A DNA stretch of 64,000 bases from Bacteroidia bacterium (GCA_030424545.1 JAUHWL010000007.1:99202-163201); one strand, 5' to 3'; numbered from the stretch's first letter, positions 19,084 through 28,640 are shown. Notes: generated by a model from the sequence alone, not told the origin. Made by a program: numbers and translations.

Positions 19084-19728
19084 TTACTGGCCTGTTAGTA
19101 CAAAGTTGATAATATTGGCACCCATTCGAAGTGCTTTTTCTCTTACTTCTTCGCTATCATTATGCACATCGCTATCTTCCCAACCATCTCCTAAATCGCT
19201 TTCAAATGTGTAGAGCAACACCATTCTACCTTCATGATACAAAGCAAACGCTTGAGGCTTTGCAGCATCATGTTCATGTATTTTAGGGAGCCCATTTTCA
19301 AAATCAAAATAACTATGAAAAATAGGGTTGTCAGCACTCAGTTCAAGCAATGTTGTACCAGGCAAAAGTTGGTTTAGTATCGGACGAATAAATTTATCCA
19401 TTCCGTAATTATCATCTACGTGAAGGAACCCACCAGTTCTTAAATAAAGACTTAAATTTTGATACTCTTGTTGAGATAAAACAACGTTTCCATGTCCCGT
19501 TAGATGGATAAATGGATAATTAAAAATTTCTTCAGAACCAACTTCTACCGTGGCCGGCTTAGGGTTTATTTGCGTGCCGATTTCAGTGTTGCAAAAATAA
19601 ATTAGATTGGTTAATGCAGTAGGATTCGCATACCAATCGCCACCACCATTGTATTTTACAACAGCAATGTCAAATTCGGTTTGAGCACAAATAAATAGCG
19701 GAAACAGCAAAAGTGCAAGTAATCTCAT
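19084..19728 (-). CDS. DUF4159 domain protein, exported
   Basis: The 214-residue protein has a short signal peptide (MRLLALLLFPLFICA). DUF4159 resembles a glutamine-amidotransferase-like fold: FIHLTGHGNVVLS and GGFLHVDDNYGMDKFIRPIL are the recognisable conserved stretches, with an EDSDVHNDSEEVREKALRMGANIINFVLTG tail. The function of the family is not established. It is divergent from ribD with a 74-bp intergenic region. A TATATTTG sequence only 6 nt before its ATG could be a -7 element of a leaderless transcript, but no -33 element is seen. Confidence 0.85.
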   Translation of the reverse strand: MRLLALLLFPLFICAQTEFDIAVVKYNGGGDWYANPTALTNLIYFCNTEIGTQINPKPATVEVGSEEIFNYPFIHLTGHGNVVLSQQEYQNLSLYLRTGGFLHVDDNYGMDKFIRPILNQLLPGTTLLELSADNPIFHSYFDFENGLPKIHEHDAAKPQAFALYHEGRMVLLYTFESDLGDGWEDSDVHNDSEEVREKALRMGANIINFVLTGQ

Positions 19729-19802
19729 ATGTCACAAATATAAAGGCGAGAATGGTAAAAATGCTATTGAATTATGTTAAGAATATTTATGTTCTTTGAA
19801 CC

Positions 19803-20855
19803 ATGCAAAACAAGATTAAATATATGCAGCGCTGCATAGATTTAGCTAAAAACGGAAGGGGAAGCACGTCTCCAAACCCATTGGTTGGTGCTTTAGTTGT
19901 TCACGATAATACTATTATTGGTGAGGGTTGGCATAAAAAAGCGGGAACAGCACATGCCGAGGTTGTAGCCATAAACAGTGTAAAGAACAAAGCATTATTG
20001 TCAGAGAGCACATTATATGTAAGCCTAGAGCCCTGTTCTCATTTCGGTAAAACACCACCATGCGCAGATTTAATTGTATCAGAAAAACTGGCAAAAGTTG
20101 TTGTTGGATGCAAAGACCCAAACCCTTTAGTTGCTGGCAATGGCATTAAAAAATTGTTAGATGCTAATATTGAAGTAGAATACGGTGTTTTAGAACAAGA
20201 GTGCATAGATTTAAACAACATTTTTTTTGTTAACCAACGAAAAAACAGACCCTTTATAACCCTAAAGTGGGCACAGTCAAACGATGGTTTTATGGATATT
20301 AACCGTGCACATAATGAACAAGGGTCTTTTGCAATAAGCGGAATAAAAAGTAAAGTTTTTGTTCATAAATTAAGAGCACATCGCGGTGCGATATTAATAG
20401 GAAGCAATACCGCACGTACAGATAACCCAACACTATCAACAAGATGGTATGGTGGAGAGTCTCCAGTTCGGTTGATCTTAAATAAAGCCGATAACTTGCC
20501 AAAAACACTTCGTGTTTTTAATGATAATAAAGAAACAGTTGTCTTTGTCTCTGAAGATAAATTGCAGTCAAATTCAAAATTCAAAGTTGCATTATCAGAA
20601 CAAGAGTTTTTACTACAAATGCTTCGCTATTGTATAAAAATCAACATTTCTAGTATTTTGGTAGAAGGGGGCAAACAAGTATTGCAAAGCTTTTTAGAGC
20701 ATAACCTTTGGGACGAAATATTTGTAATACAAAGCGATATATTTTTAAATGAAGGTTTAAAAGCTCCTTTACCACAAGGTGAATTATTAGGTGATTTAAT
20801 AGCAGGAACTGACGTCATAAAACATTATCAAAACAATGCTATACTTACTGTTTAG
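19803..20855 (+). CDS. ribD: Bifunctional riboflavin deaminase/reductase RibD
   Basis: The 350-residue enzyme performs the second and third steps of riboflavin synthesis: deamination of diaminohydroxy-phosphoribosylaminopyrimidine and reduction of the ribose side chain. The N-terminal cytidine-deaminase-like zinc site is His51-Ala-Glu53 plus Cys78 and Cys87 in PCSHFGKTPPC. The C-terminal dihydrofolate-reductase-like domain starts near 145 (RPFITLKWAQSNDGF) and has RGAILIGSNTARTDNP and VEGG. No other riboflavin gene is adjacent. The gene starts an overlapping run with the next three genes. Confidence 0.96.
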   Translation: MQNKIKYMQRCIDLAKNGRGSTSPNPLVGALVVHDNTIIGEGWHKKAGTAHAEVVAINSVKNKALLSESTLYVSLEPCSHFGKTPPCADLIVSEKLAKVVVGCKDPNPLVAGNGIKKLLDANIEVEYGVLEQECIDLNNIFFVNQRKNRPFITLKWAQSNDGFMDINRAHNEQGSFAISGIKSKVFVHKLRAHRGAILIGSNTARTDNPTLSTRWYGGESPVRLILNKADNLPKTLRVFNDNKETVVFVSEDKLQSNSKFKVALSEQEFLLQMLRYCIKINISSILVEGGKQVLQSFLEHNLWDEIFVIQSDIFLNEGLKAPLPQGELLGDLIAGTDVIKHYQNNAILTV

Positions 20856-21708
20856 CATTGTATGCTCCACATTAATTTTTATTCTTTTTAAAACGTTTAA
20901 ACGTTTTGAGGTAAATAACACATACGCCATAGTTTGTAATTATATAGTTGCGAGTGCACTGAGTTTTTTTGTAGCAGAATCATCAAGTAGTTTACAAACC
21001 ATATTGTTAAAAGAATGGTTTTTTAAAGCATTTTTTATTGGTTTTCTCTTTGTTGCCATTTTTAAACTTATGGCTATTACAGCCCAAAAGCTTGGCGTTG
21101 CAAAAGTGAGTATTGCGGTTAAAATGAGTGTTGTATTGCCGGTTATTGCTGGCGTTTTTATTTACAATGAAAATCTAGCATGGTACAAAGTAATAGCCAT
21201 TTTGTTGGCTTTATCATCGGTTTTTATGGCTACGTATAAAAGAGAAGAACCTAATAAAAAGGCCCTTTCTAAAAAATTGCTATTGCTGCCTATACTATTG
21301 TTTTTTGGTAGTGGTTTTATTGATGTTTTCATGAAGCAAGCACAATACGTTTGGGTGAAAAATGACGAATTAGCTCTTTTTAGCTCGGTACTATTTGGAA
21401 CGGCTTTTTTTTGGGGGATATTATTTGGAACAAGAGAGTGGTTTGTCACAAAAATAAAACCAACTACAAAAGATGTTTTTTGGGGGTTTTTGTTGGGTAT
21501 TCCAAATTTTGGTAGCATCTATTTTTTACTACAAGCACTTGATGAATCAACCTACCCAAGCGCTGTTTTGTTTCCTATTAACAATGTTTCTATTGTAGCT
21601 TTTAGTGCCTTAGCAGGATATTTTGTTTTTAAAGAATCGTTAAGCAGGTTAAATATAATAGGCATCTTTAGCGGAATAATTTCGATTGTTTTATTTGCTT
21701 ATGGATAA
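20836..21708 (+). CDS. EamA/DMT-superfamily transporter
   Basis: The 290-residue protein is almost entirely hydrophobic, with about ten predicted helices in two EamA halves (1-140 and 150-290). The second half shows the PSAVLFPINNVSIVAFSALAGYFVFKESLS signature. Members export metabolites or amino acids; the substrate is unknown. The start lies inside ribD (20-nt overlap) and its end overlaps the YigZ gene by 8 nt, so it is translationally coupled to both. Confidence 0.86.
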   Translation: MLYLLFSIVCSTLIFILFKTFKRFEVNNTYAIVCNYIVASALSFFVAESSSSLQTILLKEWFFKAFFIGFLFVAIFKLMAITAQKLGVAKVSIAVKMSVVLPVIAGVFIYNENLAWYKVIAILLALSSVFMATYKREEPNKKALSKKLLLLPILLFFGSGFIDVFMKQAQYVWVKNDELALFSSVLFGTAFFWGILFGTREWFVTKIKPTTKDVFWGFLLGIPNFGSIYFLLQALDESTYPSAVLFPINNVSIVAFSALAGYFVFKESLSRLNIIGIFSGIISIVLFAYG

Positions 21709-22312
21709 GGAAAGCCCCTTCGAATACTTCACTATAGAAACTCCCGCTACAGGATATTTTAAAGATAAAGGGAGTAAGTTCTATGCATTTTGCTATCCCT
21801 TTGAAGATAGCGACATGTTAAAAGAGGTTATTGAAAGTTTAAAGAAAGAGCACCATAACGCCAGGCATTTTTGCTACGCATACCGCATTAAATCTAACGA
21901 AATAGAGGAGAGAGCGAATGATGACGGAGAACCTTCTCACTCTGCAGGAACACCCATACTTGGTCAATTACAATCTAATGAATTGGAAAATGTTTTGGCT
22001 GTAGTAGTTCGGTATTTTGGAGGGACTAAATTGGGGATTCCGGGGCTTATTAATGCCTATAAATCGGCTACAATTGCGGCAATAGAGGAAGCTAATATTG
22101 TAAAGAAAGAAGTAGAATCTTTATTGAAATTAAATTTTGATTATGCAGAAATGAATAATGTTATGCGTATTATTAAAGTTTTATCGCCACGCATAATAAA
22201 ACAAACCATGAATTTACGCGTTGAAATGGTGCTTTCAATTCGCAAGGACCGCCTTTCTGAGTTAAAGAACCAACTAAAAAATGTGAAATTCCTTACTTTT
22301 ACCGAACTATGA
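21701..22312 (+). CDS. YigZ/IMPACT family protein
   Basis: The 203-residue protein matches the YigZ family. The N-terminal UPF0029/IMPACT domain has HHNARHFCYAYRI, a NDDGEPSHSAGTPIL loop and VVRYFGGTKLGIPGLINAYK. The C-terminal alpha/beta domain (about 140-203) is the DUF1949-type part. The ATG of MDKESPFEY is used; an in-frame TTG five codons upstream is less likely. Family members bind nucleic acids or regulate translation, but the biochemical role is not settled. It overlaps the previous gene by 8 nt and the next by 4 nt. Confidence 0.92.
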   Translation: MDKESPFEYFTIETPATGYFKDKGSKFYAFCYPFEDSDMLKEVIESLKKEHHNARHFCYAYRIKSNEIEERANDDGEPSHSAGTPILGQLQSNELENVLAVVVRYFGGTKLGIPGLINAYKSATIAAIEEANIVKKEVESLLKLNFDYAEMNNVMRIIKVLSPRIIKQTMNLRVEMVLSIRKDRLSELKNQLKNVKFLTFTEL

Positions 22313-24117
22313 AAAAACTCACAACTCTACTTTTATGCGGTTTTATTTCCGTTTCACTTTTTGGACAAAAGCAGCAAAACAATCCCCATGAAGAAAATGT
22401 ATACGATGAATCTTTTGCGCAAATTCATTATTGGGATTTTAAATTAGGAAATGCATTAGATACCCAAGTTATTAAGAGTTTAGTGGCTCGTCAATTTTAT
22501 TTTAATGAAAATGATGGATTGCGGGTAACGCATATTAGTAGAAGTTTAACGGCTACACATATAAACTTTCAGCAAGTATATAAAGGTATTGATGTATTTG
22601 GAGGCGGAATTAAAGTAGCCATTTCTAGAAACAACATTTTGTTTAGAGGCATAGAAACGTTGTTCAATACAAATGGGTCCATTTCCGATGTTCAGAAATA
22701 TATGGATGTTAATGCTGCGCTTGCAGAATTTAAAGATGTAGTGTTTTTAGAAAACAAACCCGTTTATTTATGGAATGGAGAAAACATTGTACCTGGTTGG
22801 TATGCAAAGTTTAATCATGATAGATATCAAAGCCATGAGGCCACATGGTTTGCAAATAATGAACGCTATTTTGTAAGAGATTTATTAGCCTATGATAAGG
22901 ATACAGTGGTTACAGGCAAAGTTTTTCATCCAGACCCAATTACGCCAATTAGCAAGGTTTATGGTGGTGTTTATGTAGATAATAGCGACAATAATGGCGT
23001 GGTTTTAAACCCGTTAAGAAAAGAAGTGAGCTTACAAGTAACGTTTGAAAACGGGCTTTTTGCGCTGAAAAACGAATATGTAGAAATTGTTGATATGGAT
23101 GCGCCTTTTGACAATCCTGTAAAATCGCCCACTCCAGAATTTAGTTTTTCTAGAAGCTTACCTGGTTTTGAACAAGTAAATAGCTTCTACCACATTACAG
23201 AAACGCAAAAGTATTTACAAAGCATTGGGTATTTAAATTTAAATAACGCACCCATATTGGTAGATGCAAATGCATACAACGGCCAAGATAATTCCAGCTT
23301 CAACCCCAATTCTAACCCAGCACCTTCTTTGTTTTTTGGCAATGGAGGTGTAGATGACGCAGAAGATGCGGATGTAGTGGTGCATGAATATGGTCATGCC
23401 ATTTCTTATAGGGCTTCTCCCAATACCAATGTAGGGTTTGAGAGACGTTGTTTAGACGAAGCTTTTGGAGATTACATTGCCGTTTCTTATACCAGAGACG
23501 AATTTTCTTTTGGGAAAAACCTAGTTTTTAATTGGGACGGTCATAATCCGTTTTGGGTTGGAAGAACGGTTAATAACCCAGATAATATATGTTATGATGA
23601 TATTTTATCATTCTCAAATGTGCATCAATACACAACTGTTTTTAATGCAGCAATGTTTGAAATTTATGATAAAATTGGAAAAACAGCTACAGATAAATTA
23701 CAAATTGAGGCATTGTTTGGTTACTCAAGCAATATGACTTTTACAGAAGCAGCACTTATGATCCTTGATGCTGACACAGCTTTGTTTGGAGGTGCGCATA
23801 GCATAGATATTTGGGATGCTTTTGATAAACGCTGCATTTTAGATTGGACAAGTGTTGATTCTTATAGAAATGATGGTTCAAAGCCATATTCTGTTAAAAA
23901 CACATTATTAACAGCAAACACACCGTTGTTTTTAAATATAAGAGCCAATAACGCCTTCGTAAGTGTATTAGATTTAAATGGAAGAATTGTATTGGAAAAA
24001 AGATTGGACTCGGGCGCTTCAGAAATCTATTTAAACGGCCTAAGCAATGGGATGTATTTGATAAACATTCAAATAAATCAACATTTATTTACAGAAAAAA
24101 TAGTACTAGCTAATTAA
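22309..24117 (+). CDS. Secreted thermolysin-like metallopeptidase with type A T9SS sorting domain
   Basis: The 602-residue protein has a signal peptide (ending near SLFGQ), an FTP-type propeptide region (about 50-170) and a gluzincin zinc site HEYGH at 359-363. Glu384 in DEAFGDY is about 20 residues later, as in M4/M36 enzymes (third zinc ligand). The last 75 residues (VLDLNGRIVLEK... LSNGMYLINIQ... TEKIVLAN) form a type A T9SS sorting domain. It is therefore probably a protease exported to the surface or medium and activated by removal of the propeptide. It ends the ribD run and is followed by a strong bidirectional terminator. Confidence 0.88.
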   Translation: MKKLTTLLLCGFISVSLFGQKQQNNPHEENVYDESFAQIHYWDFKLGNALDTQVIKSLVARQFYFNENDGLRVTHISRSLTATHINFQQVYKGIDVFGGGIKVAISRNNILFRGIETLFNTNGSISDVQKYMDVNAALAEFKDVVFLENKPVYLWNGENIVPGWYAKFNHDRYQSHEATWFANNERYFVRDLLAYDKDTVVTGKVFHPDPITPISKVYGGVYVDNSDNNGVVLNPLRKEVSLQVTFENGLFALKNEYVEIVDMDAPFDNPVKSPTPEFSFSRSLPGFEQVNSFYHITETQKYLQSIGYLNLNNAPILVDANAYNGQDNSSFNPNSNPAPSLFFGNGGVDDAEDADVVVHEYGHAISYRASPNTNVGFERRCLDEAFGDYIAVSYTRDEFSFGKNLVFNWDGHNPFWVGRTVNNPDNICYDDILSFSNVHQYTTVFNAAMFEIYDKIGKTATDKLQIEALFGYSSNMTFTEAALMILDADTALFGGAHSIDIWDAFDKRCILDWTSVDSYRNDGSKPYSVKNTLLTANTPLFLNIRANNAFVSVLDLNGRIVLEKRLDSGASEIYLNGLSNGMYLINIQINQHLFTEKIVLAN

Positions 24118-24119
24118 TT

Positions 24120-24187
24120 AAATTTAAAAAGCCCATAAAAAAACCGCTAATTTGTTTTAGCGGTTTTTTTATGGGCTTTTTAAATTT
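24120..24187. terminator. Bidirectional terminator, 31-bp perfect inverted repeat
   Basis: The arms at 24120-24150 and 24157-24187 are perfect reverse complements around a TTTGTT loop, with A-runs on one side and T-runs on the other. It can end both the metallopeptidase transcript (+) and the PUR transcript (-). The stop codon and last isoleucine codon of the PUR gene lie inside the right arm. Confidence 0.92.
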
Positions 24188-24566
24188 CGTCAAAATTCAC
24201 ATCTATAAAAGCGTTGTGATTATTCTCTTTTTCTTCAAGTTCTATTTCTGCTGATTTATATTCTTCCTTTTTAAAATCGGGGTTGTGTCTGTCAGAAATA
24301 ACTTCTTCACCTTTTTCTTTAATGATGTAATCCATAACATCATCCATTATTCCTTTAAAGCGTTCAAAATCTTCTTTATATAAGTAAATTTTATGCTTCT
24401 TATAATAGCTATCGCCATTATTGTTTTCGTGCTTTTTACTTTCTGTAATGGTTAAATAGAAATCATTTGCTTGTGTTGCTCTAACATCAAAAAAATAGGT
24501 TCTTCTACCAGCGCGTAATACTTTAGAAAAAATTTCATCTTTATTTGGGGAAGCATTTTCACTCAT
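24180..24566 (-). CDS. PUR-family single-stranded DNA/RNA-binding protein (DUF3276)
   Basis: The 128-residue protein carries one PUR repeat (residues about 10-85: GRRTYFFDVRATQANDFYLTITESKK... HKIYLYKEDFERFKGIMDDVMDYI) followed by an acidic tail. PUR repeats form beta4-alpha whirly-like folds that bind purine-rich single strands, and bacterial members dimerise to build one PUR domain. It is found throughout Bacteroidota next to ABC transporter genes, as here (the next minus-strand gene downstream of the terminator partner is an ABC exporter at 24680, 113 nt upstream). The regulatory target is unknown. Confidence 0.9.
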   Translation of the reverse strand: MSENASPNKDEIFSKVLRAGRRTYFFDVRATQANDFYLTITESKKHENNNGDSYYKKHKIYLYKEDFERFKGIMDDVMDYIIKEKGEEVISDRHNPDFKKEEYKSAEIELEEKENNHNAFIDVNFDEI

Positions 24567-24679
24567 CCTTTTTCTCTTATTTCAATTTCATGTTCCGAAC
24601 AAATCTATAAAAGTTAATCAAATAACAAACGGTAAGATTTATTTATTCTATTTAGACTAAAAAAAGTAAAGTTATTGAC

Positions 24680-26455
24680 TTAAGCGTTTGTAACAGAAGA
24701 TTCTTCAACCTGTTTGCTGTACAACTCTTGGTAGTATCCGTTGCTTTTTATGAGGGTATCATGGCTTCCTTTTTCTATTATTTCACCTTTTTCCAGTACA
24801 ATTATTTCATCGCAATGTTTTATTGCAGAAATTCTATGGCTTATAATAACGGTTGTTTTGTTCGTCATTATCGTCTTAAGGTTTTGCAATATCTTTTCTT
24901 CTGTTTCTGTATCAACGGCACTAAAGCTATCATCAAAAATTAAAATTTTAGGGTTTTTTATAATGGCTCTCGCAATAGAAACTCGTTGCTTTTGTCCACC
25001 ACTTAAAGTTACACCACGCTCGCCAACCTTGGTTTGGTATTTTAACGGAAAGCCTAAAATATTGTCATGAATCTGTGCGTTTTTCGCTGCATCTTCTACC
25101 ATTTTATCATCCGTAATATCTAAGCCAAATGCAATATTGTTATAGATTGTATCAGAAAACAAAAAACCTTCTTGAGGAACGTAGCCTATTTCTTGTCTAA
25201 GATTGTTAAGGTTTATGTTTTCTATATTCTTATCATCAATTTTTACAACTCCATTTGTAACATCAAACAAGCGCCCAATAAGCGAGGCAATGGTGCTTTT
25301 GCCCGAGCCTGTTTTACCTAATATTGCTAATGATTTACCCGGTGTTATAGAAAAAGAAACATTCTTTAATGCTTCAATTCCAGAATTTGGGTAAACAAAT
25401 GATACGTGATCAAATTCTATTTTTCCTTCAATTGGAGTATTTAATACATTGTTACTCGTAATTTCAGGTTTTGTGTTTAAGAATTCATTGATTCGTTCTT
25501 GAGATGCAGAGGCCCTTTGTACAATAGAGGTTACCCAACCAATAGAGGCAACTGGCCAAGTTAACATCCCCACATAGTACACAAATTCGGCTATATTTCC
25601 GGCACTTATTTCTCCAGCAATGTATAATCTGCCGCCTATATAAATAGTAAGTATGGTGCTTAAACCTATTAACAGGGTCATTAAAGGCATAAACAAAGAG
25701 TTTACTCGGTATAGCTTTTCGTTTACCTCAATGTATTTGTCAGCTTCAGCTGTAAACTCTTTCATGTTTTCTTCTTCTCGGGTAAACGATTTTAAAATAC
25801 GTATGCCCGAAAACGTTTCTTGGCTAAACGTAGAAATAGTAGAAAGTTGTTTTTGTACCGCATGACTTCTTATATTAATCATTTCGCTTACGCGATAAAT
25901 AAGCCATGACAATAGGGGGAGAGGAGCTAAAGTGAGTAAAGTGAGTTTAATATTTACACTAAGCATAATACCAATAACAATAATGACTAGAACTCCAGTG
26001 TTTAGCGTGTACATAATAGCAGGCCCAATGTACATGCGCACTTGGCTAACATCTTCACTAATCCGATTCATCAAATCGCCAGTATTATTTTTTCTGTAAA
26101 ATGAGAGTGATAAATCTTGATATTGTTTAAATATTTCGTTTTTTAAATCATACTCAATATGCCTACTCATTACAATAATGGTTTGCCGCATAAAGAACAT
26201 AAATATGCCTTGCAAAAGGGTGGCACCTATTATGTACAATCCATAGCTTATTAATTTAGCGGTTAGCTCACCTGCATTTTCGGCTAAATTTTGCTGATGA
26301 ATTTTTATTGCTTCTTCTATAGCATTAAAGGAATCTCTAATAAAGACAGCCGGAAATACTCTAAAAATAACAGAAACGATAACAAACAAGGAGCCAAGCA
26401 GAAGTAAATACTTGTATTTTAATAGATATTTATTGAGGTGCCAAAGTGCTTTCAT
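24680..26455 (-). CDS. ABC exporter half-transporter (MsbA/MdlA-like)
   Basis: The 591-residue protein has six N-terminal membrane helices (about 15-320), then a nucleotide-binding domain with Walker A LGKTGSGKST, signature LSGGQKQRVSIARA, Walker B ILIFDD and an ISHRISAIKHCDEIIVLEKG switch segment. Where most exporters have the catalytic Glu after Walker B there is Asp509 (FDDSFSAVD). That substitution is typical of one subunit of heterodimeric exporters such as BmrC/YheI or MdlA, yet no partner gene is adjacent. Lipid or drug export is the family role; the substrate is unknown. Confidence 0.92.
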   Translation of the reverse strand: MKALWHLNKYLLKYKYLLLLGSLFVIVSVIFRVFPAVFIRDSFNAIEEAIKIHQQNLAENAGELTAKLISYGLYIIGATLLQGIFMFFMRQTIIVMSRHIEYDLKNEIFKQYQDLSLSFYRKNNTGDLMNRISEDVSQVRMYIGPAIMYTLNTGVLVIIVIGIMLSVNIKLTLLTLAPLPLLSWLIYRVSEMINIRSHAVQKQLSTISTFSQETFSGIRILKSFTREEENMKEFTAEADKYIEVNEKLYRVNSLFMPLMTLLIGLSTILTIYIGGRLYIAGEISAGNIAEFVYYVGMLTWPVASIGWVTSIVQRASASQERINEFLNTKPEITSNNVLNTPIEGKIEFDHVSFVYPNSGIEALKNVSFSITPGKSLAILGKTGSGKSTIASLIGRLFDVTNGVVKIDDKNIENINLNNLRQEIGYVPQEGFLFSDTIYNNIAFGLDITDDKMVEDAAKNAQIHDNILGFPLKYQTKVGERGVTLSGGQKQRVSIARAIIKNPKILIFDDSFSAVDTETEEKILQNLKTIMTNKTTVIISHRISAIKHCDEIIVLEKGEIIEKGSHDTLIKSNGYYQELYSKQVEESSVTNA

Positions 26456-26575
26456 TTACTAATATTAGGTAACGCAGCATGATTAAATTGTTACTTTCGC
26501 AGCGCCTTAAAAGAAACAGTTCTTTACTAACAAGGTTCAAAAATAAACAAGTATTCTACAGTAAAAATAGAACGT

Positions 26576-27667
26576 ATGATTACCACTGAAACTTTCGTTC
26601 AAAAACCAAATAATCTTGTTTTTTCTAACCCCTCATACTTGGGGCATGAGCAAGTGGTTTTTTGTCAAGACGAAGAAACCGGATTAAAAGCAATTATTGG
26701 AATTCACAGCACTGTTTTAGGCCCAGCTTTGGGAGGAACAAGAATGTGGAATTATGAAAACGAATATGATGCCTTGGTTGACGTATTGCGTCTTTCTAGA
26801 GGCATGAGTTTTAAAGCCTCTATTTCAGGGTTAGATTTAGGAGGAGGCAAAGCTGTTATTATTGGCGATGCGCGCAAACACAAAACAGATGCACTTATGC
26901 GCAGGTTTGGTGCTTTTGTAGAATCTCTTTCTGGCCGCTACATTACCGCAGAAGATGTTGGGGTAAACACACATGATATGGAAATGGTAAAGATGGAAAC
27001 AAACCATGTTACCGGAATTCCAGAATCTATGGGTGGAGCTGGAGACCCATCGCCTGTAACGGCTTATGGAGTATTTATGGGGATAAAAGCCTCTGCCAAG
27101 TACAAATGGGGTACCGATGATTTAGGTGGCAAAAAAGTGCTTGTGCAAGGTGTTGGCCATGTTGGGGAAACATTGGTTAAATATCTTTCAGAAAGCGGTG
27201 CAAACGTTTTTGTTAATGATATTTATGAAGATGTTTTAGAAAATGTTGCCAAAAAATACAATGCAACAATTGTTAAAGACAATGTCTATGAATTAGAAAT
27301 GGACATTTATGCGCCATGCGCCTTAGGAGCAACAGTAAATGATGATACCATAGAAAAGTTTAACTGTAGCATTATTGCCGGTGCAGCAAACAACCAGCTA
27401 GCTGATGAAAACGCACACGGGTTAAGATTAAAAGAAAGAGGTATTATTTATGCTCCAGACTTTTTAATAAATGCTGGCGGATTGATTAATGTAAACTCAG
27501 AAATAATAAAAATAAGTAGAGACGAAGTTTTTAAAAGAACGGAAAACATCTATGATACTACACTTAGCATCTTGAATCATGCTACAAAGAACAACATCAC
27601 ATCGCATCAAGCAGCTTTAGAAATAGCACAAAAGCGCATAGATGAAACACGTAAAAACAAAAAATAA
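26576..27667 (+). CDS. Leu/Phe/Val-type amino acid dehydrogenase
   Basis: The 363-residue NAD-dependent enzyme oxidatively deaminates a branched-chain or aromatic amino acid. The dimerisation domain has GPALGGTRMWNY and the catalytic-lysine region SGLDLGGGKAVIIGD. The C-terminal Rossmann domain has VLVQGVGHVGETLVKYL and an APCALGATVNDDT/IIAGAANNQLA pair. The length is that of leucine dehydrogenase rather than glutamate dehydrogenase (about 450). It heads a plus-strand run through yajC: nusB begins 3 nt after its stop. A TACTTTCG element near 26492 is a poor promoter candidate. Confidence 0.93.
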   Translation: MITTETFVQKPNNLVFSNPSYLGHEQVVFCQDEETGLKAIIGIHSTVLGPALGGTRMWNYENEYDALVDVLRLSRGMSFKASISGLDLGGGKAVIIGDARKHKTDALMRRFGAFVESLSGRYITAEDVGVNTHDMEMVKMETNHVTGIPESMGGAGDPSPVTAYGVFMGIKASAKYKWGTDDLGGKKVLVQGVGHVGETLVKYLSESGANVFVNDIYEDVLENVAKKYNATIVKDNVYELEMDIYAPCALGATVNDDTIEKFNCSIIAGAANNQLADENAHGLRLKERGIIYAPDFLINAGGLINVNSEIIKISRDEVFKRTENIYDTTLSILNHATKNNITSHQAALEIAQKRIDETRKNKK

Positions 27668-27670
27668 AGG

Positions 27671-28612
27671 ATGCTGTCAAGAAGACACATAAGAATTAAA
27701 GTAATGCAAGCGCTATACGGTTATTATAGAGATGACAAAGCAGACATGGTGCTTAGCTTGAGGAATTTAAAAAGAAGTATTGACCGTATTTATGAGCTTT
27801 ATTTATATGATTTATGCACCTTAAAAGAATTGCATAGAGCGGCAGAAGAGCGCATAGAAATCTTAAAAAACAAAAAAAGACCTACAGAAGAAGATTTAAA
27901 CCCAAATCTATCATTTGTAAATAATCGTGTTTTACGCCACCTAGAAGAAAATTTAGAATTGTCTCATTTGGTAGAAGACAAACATATTTCATGGGCTGAG
28001 TATAGAGATCAGTTTAAAAAGGTATTTAATCAAGTTAGAGAAGATGAATACTTTTTAAAATATATGAATGGTGGTCTGCCCGGTTTTAGTGGCGAAAAGA
28101 AAATTGTGAAATACATTTATGCGCAATACATCTGCAATAACGAGTTCTTTCACACTTTTTATGAAGACCTTTATATACACTGGGCAGATGATTTAGATGC
28201 TGCACAGATGATGACCACCAAAACCATAAAAACGTTAAGTGAAGACGCAAATGACAAACATGGATTGGTAAAACTTTTTAAAGACAAGAGTGATGAACAT
28301 TTTGGCCCATTATTGTTTAGAAAGGTAATTAGCAATGATGAAAAATTTGAAAAGCTTATTGGCGATAAAACAAAGAATTGGGAAACGGATAGAATAGCGG
28401 TTATTGATATTATTTTAATGAAAATGGCGCTAGCAGAATTAACAGAATTCCCAGAAATACCTATTAAAGTAACTTTAAATGAATATATAGAACTTTCTAA
28501 ACAATACAGTACGCCAAAAAGTGGCAACTTTATTAATGGCATTTTAGATAAGTTGGTGATATTCTTAAAAGAAAACAATCAAATAGAAAAAGTAGGCCGA
28601 GGTTTACTGTAA
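27671..28612 (+). CDS. nusB: Transcription antitermination factor NusB (long Bacteroidota form)
   Basis: The C-terminal 130 residues (about 175-310) form the NusB helical domain (WADDLDAAQMMTTKTIKTL... DRIAVIDIILMKMALAEL... IPIKVTLNEYIELSKQYSTPKSGNFINGILDKL). NusB with NusE/S10 binds boxA RNA and supports rRNA antitermination. The protein is 313 residues, over twice the E. coli length, because of an extra N-terminal region (RRHIRIKVMQALYGYYRD...) that looks like a partial repeat of the same fold; this is normal for the phylum. It lies between the amino acid dehydrogenase and a DUF1573 lipoprotein. Confidence 0.93.
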   Translation: MLSRRHIRIKVMQALYGYYRDDKADMVLSLRNLKRSIDRIYELYLYDLCTLKELHRAAEERIEILKNKKRPTEEDLNPNLSFVNNRVLRHLEENLELSHLVEDKHISWAEYRDQFKKVFNQVREDEYFLKYMNGGLPGFSGEKKIVKYIYAQYICNNEFFHTFYEDLYIHWADDLDAAQMMTTKTIKTLSEDANDKHGLVKLFKDKSDEHFGPLLFRKVISNDEKFEKLIGDKTKNWETDRIAVIDIILMKMALAELTEFPEIPIKVTLNEYIELSKQYSTPKSGNFINGILDKLVIFLKENNQIEKVGRGLL

Positions 28613-28640
28613 TATTTAATTTTGAATTTTAAAATAAACA

